Source: Candidatus Bipolaricaulota bacterium (GTDB taxonomy: Bacteria > Bipolaricaulota > Bipolaricaulia > Bipolaricaulales > Bipolaricaulaceae). From it: a DNA stretch of 12,821 nt. A program made the position numbers and the translations under genes. The notes beneath the pieces were generated by a model. The model was not told the origin of the DNA and ran no database searches. It was given only the letters and a program-made list of their open reading frames with translations. The stretch is from NCBI GenBank assembly GCA_021129895.1, contig JAJOKL010000102.1, forward strand, positions 1-12,821. The letters are read 5' to 3'. Below, piece after piece: positions 7,327 through 12,821 of this stretch; the stretch's first letter is position 1; every line of letters starts with the position of its first letter.

Positions 7327-8370
7327 CTACTCGATCTCGATCACGATGGAGCCGTCCAAGATGCCAAACACGGCCTGGACGACCTTCCACATGACCTCGC
7401 CGGGGATCTCCACCTCGGAGTAGCTGGCGGAGATGTAGTCGCCGATGTCCTGCCTGCCCACGGCGATGCCGGTCCCGATTCCCAAGTCGGACACCATCCC
7501 GTAGGAGAGGACGCCGGCGGTCCAGGTGCCCTCCACCGCCTTCATGATCTGGGTGTACACGGCGAGGTCCACACGCTTGAGCCCGGAGGCGATGATCACG
7601 TCGGCGTGCTCGGGGCACGACCAGGCCTGGTCCACGTCGGTGCCGATGGCCCACCAATCCGGGTTCTCCTCGGCGGCGGCGAAAACCCCGAGGTGGGACT
7701 TGCCCGCCGCCCCGTAGATGATGTCGGCGCCGGCCTGGTACATCCCCAGGGCCAGCTCCTTGCCAAGGATGGGGTTGTTCCAGGCGCCTACGTACCTCAC
7801 CAGCACGTCGTCCTCGGTGATCTCGGGGTTGGCCCACATGGCCCCCTGCGTGAAGCCCTGCACGAACCGGCGGATGAGGGGGATGTCCATGCCGCCCAAG
7901 ACGCCCACTTTCCCCGTCTCGGTCATCATCCCGGCCACCACGCCGGACAGGAACGCCGTCTCCCAGTCGTTGAACAGGATGGAGGCCACGTTGGGCGCGT
8001 CGGCCACGGCGTCGATCACCACGAACTTCTGGTCCGGGTAGTCGGGGGCCACCTCGGCCAGCACCGGGGCCTGGTCGAACCCGATGCACACGATGATGGT
8101 GTACTCACCGGTCCGGGCGAACTCCCGCTGGAAGGCCTCGAACTCCGCGATGGACCGGGGCTCCACGTAGGAGAGCACGTCCTCCACCGCCACCCCGTAC
8201 TGGGCAGCCAGCTCCTGGGCGGCCCGCTCGGCGCCCCAGTAGGACTGGTCGTTGAACGACCGGTCCCCCAGCCCTCCGGTGGCCAGGATCAGGGCGATCC
8301 TGGGGATCTCCTGTCCAAACGCCACCAGCCCGAAAACCGCTACCAGCGCCAGCGCAAGTATCTTTTTCAT
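7327..8370 (-). CDS. BMP family nucleoside-binding protein of the ABC importer
   Basis: A 347-residue exported binding protein of the Bmp/PnrA family, which captures purine and other nucleosides. The signal peptide (1-20) has a KK start, an LALALVAVFGLVAF core and an FGQ end. There is no cysteine at the cleavage site, so this is not a lipoprotein, unlike most Bmp/PnrA proteins; a soluble periplasmic protein of a two-membrane cell is implied. Family segments follow in order: GDRSFNDQSYWGAE (35-48, the ligand-pocket loop), GFDQA, KFVVIDA, NDWETAFLSGVVAG, VGVLGGMDIPLIRRFVQGFTQG, ADIIYGAAGKS, GTDVDQA and ASGLKRVDLAVY. AAGGAGG lies 7 bases before the ATG, the best ribosome site in the window and fitting for the most abundant importer subunit. 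The 75-base gap upstream is the largest gap before any minus-strand gene of this run. Confidence 0.95.
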   Translation of the reverse strand: MKKILALALVAVFGLVAFGQEIPRIALILATGGLGDRSFNDQSYWGAERAAQELAAQYGVAVEDVLSYVEPRSIAEFEAFQREFARTGEYTIIVCIGFDQAPVLAEVAPDYPDQKFVVIDAVADAPNVASILFNDWETAFLSGVVAGMMTETGKVGVLGGMDIPLIRRFVQGFTQGAMWANPEITEDDVLVRYVGAWNNPILGKELALGMYQAGADIIYGAAGKSHLGVFAAAEENPDWWAIGTDVDQAWSCPEHADVIIASGLKRVDLAVYTQIMKAVEGTWTAGVLSYGMVSDLGIGTGIAVGRQDIGDYISASYSEVEIPGEVMWKVVQAVFGILDGSIVIEIE

Positions 8371-8377
8371 CTCCCAA

Positions 8378-8384
8378 CCTCCTT
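8378..8384 (-). promoter_or_regulatory. Strong Shine-Dalgarno site of the binding-protein gene
   Basis: AAGGAGG on the minus strand, 7 bases before the ATG at 8370. A near-perfect site, stronger than those of the other importer genes, consistent with the binding protein being needed in excess. Confidence 0.7.
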
Positions 8385-8445
8385 GTTAGGTAAACCCGTT
8401 TGGACCTGTAGCCCGCGGCTTGTTCCCCCTCTCACCCCCTTCCTT

Positions 8446-9283
8446 TCAATCGTAACCAAAGCATTCCCCGCGCAGGGCGCGTCTCAGGTCCGCGTCCAAG
8501 TCTACCCGGTCCACCCCGGGCCAGTCCAGGGTCCAGCCCCCGTCCACGTACAGGGCGTGGCCTGTGACGTAACCGGCCGCCGGGGAGGCGAGGAATATCA
8601 CCGCCCCCACCAGGTCCTCCGGGGCGGCGAACCGGCCCAGGGGGATCCGGTTCCTCCTGGACTCGGCGAGCTCCTCCTTGCCCCGCTGGATCTCCGCCAG
8701 CATGGGCGTGTCCATGAACCCGGGGCAGACCGCGTTCACCCGCACCCCGTGGGGGCCCCACTCGTAGGCCAGGGTCTTGGTGAGGAGCAGCACCCTGGCC
8801 TTGCTGGCATTATAGGCGGCGCAATTGGGGAACACGTACTCGGAGTTGATGCTGCCGATGTTGACGATGGCCCCGCCCCCGGCTTCGATCATCACCCTCC
8901 CGGCGGCCTGGCAGCACGGGAACATCCCCTTCAGGTTCACGTCCAACACCAGGTCCCAGTCCTCCTCGGAGGTCTCAAGGGTGGGCTGGATGAGGTTGAT
9001 CCCGGCGTTGTTCACCAGAATGTCCACCCCGCCCCGCCTGCGGACCGTCTGGGCCACCAAGCTTTCCACCTGGTCCTTGAGGCGGACGTCGGTGGGAACA
9101 GTCATCGTCTCCCCGCCCCCCCCTCGATCCGGGAGAGCGTCTGGGCCAGGTCCAACACATCGGCCAGGGCCAGCTTGGCCCCGGCGGCGGCCAGACCCAC
9201 CGCGTGGCCTGCCCCAATCCCCGGGCCGCCCCGGAGACGATGGCCACCTTCCCGGAGATGTCAAAGAGCTGCTGAGGGTTCAT
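8446..9283 (-). pseudogene. NAD-dependent short-chain dehydrogenase/reductase with two frameshifts
   Basis: The best start is ATG 9283, with AAGGAGG 4 bases before it and its ATGA overlapping the phosphorylase stop. From there the frame gives MNPQQLFDISGKVAIVSGAARGLGQA, a proper Rossmann start with the GxxxGxG nucleotide loop. After QA the frame is lost. One missing C near 9203-9206 restores HAVGLAAAGAKLALADVLDL, whose Asp after the second strand favours NAD. A second shift in a run of eight C (plus strand 9116-9123) restores ETMTVPTDV, VDILVNNAG, the catalytic Ser-Tyr-Lys (GSINSE, then YNASK), NAVCPGF and YVDGGW. Without the shifts it would be about 279 residues, a normal classical SDR. As written only the part after the second shift is open (8446 to about 9109), and it lacks the cofactor loop. 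Substrate is unknown; a sugar or aldehyde of the nucleoside pathway is a guess. Confidence 0.78.
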
Positions 9284-10041
9284 TCCCCCTCCTTGGCCAG
9301 GGCGGCCACCGCCTCCAGGGCGATCTCGATCTCCAGCTCCACCGCCCTTTTCACCACCTCCCGGTGGGGGTCGTACTCCCCGGCGGAGGCCTTGAGGGCG
9401 CTGCCGTCGATGGCCAGGATGGCCCCGGCCCGGGCTCCCCGCAGGGCGGCCACGCAGAAGACAGCCGAGCACTCCATCTCCACCGCCAGCGCCCCGGCCC
9501 GGGAGTAGGTCTCCAGTCCCAGGTCCAAGACGCCCCGGTAGAAGAGGTCCAGGGTGACCACCGTGCCCCGGTGCACCCGCGCCCCCTTGGCCACGGCTGC
9601 ACGCCACAGGGCGAGGGCCACATCGGGATCGGCTACGGCGGGAAGTTCTAGGGGAAAAAGCCTGGGGGTGGTGCCCTCGCCCCGGGCCGCCCCCAGGGCC
9701 ACCACCAGGTCCCCATCGCGGATCTCCTCCTGCAGGGCCCCGGCGGTACCCACCCGGATCAACACCCGCGCCCCAGCCCGGATTGCCTCCTCACAGGCGA
9801 TGGCGGCGCTAGGGGCGCCGATCCCGGTGGAAAGCACCCCCACCGGGACGCCCTTGAAAAGGCCCTTGTAGGAATGGAACTCCCGGTTCACGGCGATCTC
9901 CTGAGGAGAATCCAGGCGCTCGGCGATCCGGGCGGCCCGGGCCGGGTCCCCGGGAAGGAGGAGGTAGGGGGGCAGTTCCCCCGGGGCGACCAGGATGCTG
10001 GGAAGCTTTTCGGTTGCCAATTCCACCGACCTTGACCCCAA
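9280..10041 (-). CDS. Nucleoside phosphorylase, NP-I family (uridine/purine phosphorylase type)
   Basis: A 253-residue enzyme of the hexameric NP-I family, which splits nucleosides with phosphate into base and pentose 1-phosphate. Landmarks: the phosphate loop LLPGDPARA (28-36), HSYKG (56-60), STGIGAPSAAIACEEAI (71-87), IRVGTAGAL (95-103) and the ribose-binding VEME (187-190). The base loop reads LDLFYRG (164-170), close to the SDTFYPG of uridine phosphorylase, but the Gln-x-Arg that reads uracil in that enzyme is not visible after it, and the DeoD-type purine Asp is also not obvious. Base preference is therefore open. It heads the minus-strand run and its TGA overlaps the SDR start. The frame opens at TTG 10041, but GTG 10026 is at least as likely: a possible -10 (TATCCT) at 10047-10042 would place the RNA start downstream of the TTG. 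Confidence 0.9.
   Translation of the reverse strand: MGSRSVELATEKLPSILVAPGELPPYLLLPGDPARAARIAERLDSPQEIAVNREFHSYKGLFKGVPVGVLSTGIGAPSAAIACEEAIRAGARVLIRVGTAGALQEEIRDGDLVVALGAARGEGTTPRLFPLELPAVADPDVALALWRAAVAKGARVHRGTVVTLDLFYRGVLDLGLETYSRAGALAVEMECSAVFCVAALRGARAGAILAIDGSALKASAGEYDPHREVVKRAVELEIEIALEAVAALAKEGE
9288..9294 (-). promoter_or_regulatory. Shine-Dalgarno site fixing the true SDR start
   Basis: AAGGAGG on the minus strand, 4 bases before ATG 9283. It shows the authentic N-terminus lies in a different frame from the long C-terminal open frame, which is the key evidence for frameshifts in the dehydrogenase gene. Confidence 0.6.
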
Positions 10042-10120
10042 GGATAGCCGACCCGACCCCGTAATGCCATCCCCCTAGGTTGTTCCTCGGCTCGGAGCCT
10101 TTGTATACTGGCTTGAGACC
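10042..10120. promoter_or_regulatory. Divergent 79-base intergenic control region
   Basis: This is the only divergent gap in the window and must hold the promoters for both transcription units. Rightward, TATACT at 10104-10109 is a near-consensus -10. Leftward, TATCCT (10047-10042, minus strand) is a weaker candidate with no convincing -35. The middle contains CCCCCTAGGTTG with a short CCTAGG palindrome (10072-10077). No long operator palindrome is seen. Confidence 0.5.
10080..10109 (+). promoter_or_regulatory. Candidate promoter of the mtnP-AOR operon
   Basis: A -10 box TATACT at 10104-10109 (5 of 6 to consensus) and a weak -35 TTGTTC at 10080-10085, 18 bases apart. Transcription would begin about 10115-10117, only 4-6 bases before the mtnP ATG, so the message would be leaderless or nearly so. 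No Shine-Dalgarno sequence precedes that ATG, which agrees. Confidence 0.5.
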
Positions 10121-10933
10121 ATGTCGCCGGCAAAGGTGGCGGTGATCGGCGGTTCCGGGCTGTACCGGCTGGGGCTCCTTGAGGGGGCCCGGCCGGTGGA
10201 GGTGCATACCCCCTATGGCCCCCACTCCCCCGGCCTCATGCTGGGAGAGATCTCCGGCCACGTGGTCGCCTTCCTCCCCCGCCACGGCCTGGGACACCGC
10301 ATCCCCCCGCACAAGGTCCCCTACCGGGCCAACATCTGGGCCCTGCGGGAGCTGGGGGCCGAGAGGATCGTGGCCCTGTCCGCCATGGGCGGCCTCAGGC
10401 CCGACTACCGGATCGGGGACCTGGTGCTCCCGGACCAGTTCATCGACTGGACCAAGGGGCGCCCGAGCACCTTCTTCGACGGCCCCAAAGTCGTCCACAC
10501 CTCGCTGGCCGACCCGTTCTGCCCCGAGCTGCGAGAGGTGCTCGCTCAGGCCGCCCAAGAAGCCGGCTTCCGGGTCCATAAGACGGGCACCGCCCTCACC
10601 TTCGAGGGGCCGCGCTTCTCCACCCGGGCCGAGTCCCGCATGTTCCGGGAAATCTTGGGGGCGGATCTCCTGTCCATGACCCAGGTGCCGGAGGTGGTGC
10701 TGGCCCGGGAGCTTTCTATCTGCTATGCCACCTGCGCCGTGGTCACCGACCTCGATGTGTGGGGCACCGAGCCGGTGCGGGCCGACGAGGTTACCCAGGT
10801 GATGCGGGAGGCGGAGCCCAAGCTGGCCCAGCTCCTCACCTGGGCCATCCCAGAAATCCCCGAGGCCCGGGGCTGCGATTGTGCCGAGGCGGCAAGGGAA
10901 GCCCTCGGCGAGGGAAAGGAGGAACGAAAGTGA
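10121..10933 (+). CDS. mtnP: S-methyl-5'-thioadenosine phosphorylase
   Basis: A 270-residue phosphorylase of the trimeric PNP/MTAP family. It splits 5'-methylthioadenosine with phosphate into adenine and methylthioribose-1-phosphate. Landmarks: phosphate loop GGSGLY (10-15), RHG..H (54-59), PHKVPYRANIWAL (63-75), FEGPRFSTRAES (161-172) and MTQVPEVVLARE (186-197). The purine reader is VVTDLD (Asp210, Asp212), the pair that accepts 6-aminopurines; guanosine/inosine enzymes have Asn there. Five cysteines (134, 201, 205, 252, 254) include a C-terminal GCDC; CxC and internal disulfides are known in MTA phosphorylases of hyperthermophilic archaea, suggesting a heat-stable enzyme. The ATG at 10121 has no ribosome site but lies 11 bases after a good -10 box. 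Its stop overlaps the start of the oxidoreductase gene. MTA rather than other adenosines is the likely substrate because mtnA is nearby. Confidence 0.93.
   Translation: MSPAKVAVIGGSGLYRLGLLEGARPVEVHTPYGPHSPGLMLGEISGHVVAFLPRHGLGHRIPPHKVPYRANIWALRELGAERIVALSAMGGLRPDYRIGDLVLPDQFIDWTKGRPSTFFDGPKVVHTSLADPFCPELREVLAQAAQEAGFRVHKTGTALTFEGPRFSTRAESRMFREILGADLLSMTQVPEVVLARELSICYATCAVVTDLDVWGTEPVRADEVTQVMREAEPKLAQLLTWAIPEIPEARGCDCAEAAREALGEGKEERK
10916..10922 (+). promoter_or_regulatory. Shine-Dalgarno site of the aldehyde oxidoreductase gene
   Basis: AAGGAGG inside the end of mtnP, 7 bases before GTG 10930. It fixes the GTG as the start and rules out the longer in-frame extension reaching back to 10759, which would be read inside mtnP. 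Confidence 0.75.
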
Positions 10934-12819
10934 AAGGCGTATCCGGAAAATTTTTGGTGGTGGACCTCGGAAAGCGGACCGTGGAGACCCGGGACATCGG
11001 AGAGGAGACGCTGCGGCTGTTCTTGGGGGGATTCGGCCTGGCTGCCAAGCTGGCCTACGACGCCATCCCCAAAGGGGCCGATCCCCTGGGCCCAGACAAC
11101 GCCGTGGCCATCGCCCCCGGGCTCCTCACCGGCACCGGGATCCCCACCGCCTCCAAGACCGCGTTCGCCTTCCGCTCCCCCCTCACCGGGACCTTCTGCC
11201 GCTCGGTGGCCGGGGCCTGGCTGGGGATCGCCCTCAGGAAGGCCGGCTACGACGCCATCCTGATCAAGGGCACAAGTGAAAAACCCCTGGCCCTGGTGAT
11301 CGAGGACGGGGCCGCGCGCCTGGAGGACGCCTCAGAGCTTTGGGGCCTGGACACCCGCGCTACCCCCCAGGCCCTGAAGGAGAAACTCGGGGAGGGATAT
11401 CGCACCGCGGTCATCGGCCCCGCCGGGGAAAAACTTTCTAAAATTTCCATCATTGACTGCGACGGCCGGCAGGCCGGCCGGGGCGGGGGCGGGGCGGTCC
11501 TGGGCGCCAAAAAGCTCAAGGCCATCCTGGTCAAGGGCACCGGCCCGGTGCCTTCAGCCGACCCGGAGAGGATCAAGGAACTCGCCAAAAAGTGGAACGA
11601 GGTCATCCGGGACCACCCGGCCACCAAGGCGGACATGGGCTACGGGACCGGGGAGTTCCTCGACTGGATGAACCGCGAGTCCGGCACCTTCCCCTCCCGC
11701 AACTGGCAGTGGGGCTACTTCAAGTCCGCCTACGAGCGGGCCGGGGAGGGCAAGATAGAGCTCGATCCCTACTACTGGGCCCCCAAGTACTCGGCGAGGA
11801 ACGTGGCCTGCCCCGGCTGCACCAAGCCCTGCGGGAAACTTTTTGTGATCAAAGAGGGCAAGTATGCGGGGACGGAAGTAGATGGCCCCGAGTACGAGAC
11901 CCTGTACTCCCTGGGCGGCTGCCCTGAGATCGCCTCAATCGAGGCGGTGGCCAAGGCGAACGAACTCTGCGACCTCCTCGGGATCGACACCATCTCCGCC
12001 GGGGTGACCGTGGCCTGGGCCATGGAGGCGGCCGAGCGCGGCCTTCTCACCCCGGAGAAGCTGGATGGAATTGACCTCAAGTTCGGCGATGAGGAGGCCT
12101 TCCTCCAGGTGCTCGAGCGCATGGGCAGGCGCGAGGGGAAGGTCGGCGAACTTTTGGCCGACGGGTCCAAGGCGGCGGCCGAGCGCCTGGGGGCAGGGGA
12201 GGAGTTCGCCATCCACATCAAGGGCATGGAGCTTCCCGCCTATGACATCCGCGGGGCCAAGGGGGTGGCCCTGGCGTTCGCCGTCTCCTTCCGGGGCGGG
12301 GACCACCTCACCGCCGGGAACTACGGCACCGAGTTCGGAGGAAGCTGGTGGAAATTCGAGGCGGTGGACCGCCATTCGGTGGTGAACAAGGGCTACGAGG
12401 TGAAGTGCCACGAGGACCTGATGGCCCTCTACGACGTTTTGGGCATCTGTAAATTCTCGCGGCACATGTTCTTCCTGGAGGGCCTTCCGGAGCTCGTCGC
12501 TGCGCAAACTGGACTATCCCTCTCCTCCGGAGAACTTCTCACGGTGGGGGAGCGGGTGTACAACCTGGCGAGGGCGTTCAACGTGCGCGAGGGCTTTTCC
12601 AGGGAGGACGATCATCTGCCCAAACGGGTGATGGAGGAGCCGATCCCGGAGGGGCCGTCCGCCGGGGACCGGGTGTCTTACGAGGAGCTACAGGTGATGC
12701 TCGATGCCTATTACGAGGCCCGCGGCTGGAGCCGCACCGGCATCCCCCTCAAGGCCAAACTGGTCTCCCTCGATCTTGAGCCCATCGCCGAGGAGGTGGG
12801 AGCTGGAAAGGTGGGGTGA
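10930..12819 (+). CDS. aor: Aldehyde:ferredoxin oxidoreductase (tungsten/molybdenum bis-pterin)
   Basis: A full-length 629-residue member of the AOR family, cytoplasmic enzymes that oxidise aldehydes to carboxylic acids and reduce ferredoxin. The N-terminal domain starts KFLVVDL, with GGFGLAAKL and RSPLTGTFCRSVAG. The pterin-binding segment RGGGGAVLGAKKLKAI lies at 184-199. Ligands of the 4Fe-4S cluster are Cys294, Cys297 and Cys301 (CPGCTKPC) and Cys507 in DVLGIC (502-507), the family's DxxGxC motif. GPEYETLYSLGG and a Gly-rich GGDHLTAGNYGTEFGG are also present. The GTG start overlaps the mtnP stop as GTGA. Metal and substrate cannot be read directly. Coupling to mtnP suggests it handles methylthioacetaldehyde or acetaldehyde from the shunt; reversal (acid reduction) or general aldehyde detoxification are alternatives. 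The gene ends two bases before the window edge, so later operon members are not visible. Confidence 0.94.
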   Translation: MKGVSGKFLVVDLGKRTVETRDIGEETLRLFLGGFGLAAKLAYDAIPKGADPLGPDNAVAIAPGLLTGTGIPTASKTAFAFRSPLTGTFCRSVAGAWLGIALRKAGYDAILIKGTSEKPLALVIEDGAARLEDASELWGLDTRATPQALKEKLGEGYRTAVIGPAGEKLSKISIIDCDGRQAGRGGGGAVLGAKKLKAILVKGTGPVPSADPERIKELAKKWNEVIRDHPATKADMGYGTGEFLDWMNRESGTFPSRNWQWGYFKSAYERAGEGKIELDPYYWAPKYSARNVACPGCTKPCGKLFVIKEGKYAGTEVDGPEYETLYSLGGCPEIASIEAVAKANELCDLLGIDTISAGVTVAWAMEAAERGLLTPEKLDGIDLKFGDEEAFLQVLERMGRREGKVGELLADGSKAAAERLGAGEEFAIHIKGMELPAYDIRGAKGVALAFAVSFRGGDHLTAGNYGTEFGGSWWKFEAVDRHSVVNKGYEVKCHEDLMALYDVLGICKFSRHMFFLEGLPELVAAQTGLSLSSGELLTVGERVYNLARAFNVREGFSREDDHLPKRVMEEPIPEGPSAGDRVSYEELQVMLDAYYEARGWSRTGIPLKAKLVSLDLEPIAEEVGAGKVG

Positions 12820-12821
12820 TC

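Noticed and set aside
8371..8445. Terminator or promoter between the SDR and binding-protein genes
   Set aside because: The only inverted repeat (GGT..AAAC/GTTT.ACC) has almost no loop and no T run. A TTGAAA at 8449-8444 has no matching -10 at a proper distance.
7198..9651. An 817-codon open frame on the plus strand
   Set aside because: It is His/Gly/Pro-rich, has no family motifs and runs antisense to the clear BMP, SDR and phosphorylase genes. Long antisense frames are common in G+C-rich DNA.
10759..10929. Longer N-terminus for the aldehyde oxidoreductase
   Set aside because: The extension lies inside mtnP in another frame and is low-complexity. The GTG at 10930 has an ideal ribosome site and begins at the normal family N-terminus.
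1..12821. CRISPR array, tRNA/rRNA, insertion sequence or riboswitch
   Set aside because: No repeated spacer pattern, tRNA-like cloverleaf, transposase motif or SAM/purine aptamer core was recognised by eye. Intergenic gaps are all under 80 bases.

Overview
The window is G+C-rich, almost fully coding DNA from a bacterium that is probably anaerobic and thermophilic. The evidence is a tungsten-type aldehyde:ferredoxin oxidoreductase, an MTA phosphorylase with the CxC tail and extra cysteines of heat-stable archaeal homologues, and tight packing with 4-base ATGA/GTGA overlaps. Two exported proteins have signal peptides ending in FGQ or LTQ with no lipobox. A deep-branching lineage such as Bipolaricaulota/Acetothermia or a Thermotogota-like group would fit, but this is a guess; no marker gene is present.

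Layout. Reading leftward on the minus strand from about 10.04 kb to the left edge is one long run of genes: a nucleoside phosphorylase; an NAD-type short-chain dehydrogenase (broken by two frameshifts); a complete BMP-type nucleoside ABC importer (binding protein, double-domain ATPase, two permeases); a secreted kelch-like protein interrupted by one in-frame TGA; a 76-residue protein; methylthioribose-1-phosphate isomerase (mtnA); a class II aldolase; a pRiA4b ORF-3-like protein; and the start of an S-adenosylhomocysteine hydrolase gene carrying a nonsense codon and a frameshift. Reading rightward from a 79-base divergent intergenic region are mtnP (MTA phosphorylase) and, overlapping it by 4 bases, a full-length aldehyde:ferredoxin oxidoreductase.

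How it may work. The importer brings in nucleosides. Phosphorylases release the base and leave a sugar 1-phosphate. MtnP, MtnA and the class II aldolase together make up the known 'DHAP shunt', which turns methylthioadenosine (or 5'-deoxyadenosine) into adenine, dihydroxyacetone phosphate and a two-carbon aldehyde (methylthioacetaldehyde or acetaldehyde). The oxidoreductase, translationally coupled to mtnP, is a plausible last step that oxidises this aldehyde with ferredoxin. With the SAH hydrolase, the locus covers by-products of all the main SAM reactions. The linkage of importer, shunt and oxidoreductase is the main point of interest; the substrate assignments are inference.

Caution. Three of the twelve minus-strand genes carry disabling changes: two point nonsense codons and three one-base indels, two of the indels in G/C runs. 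Sequencing or assembly error and genuine decay cannot be told apart from this sequence alone.
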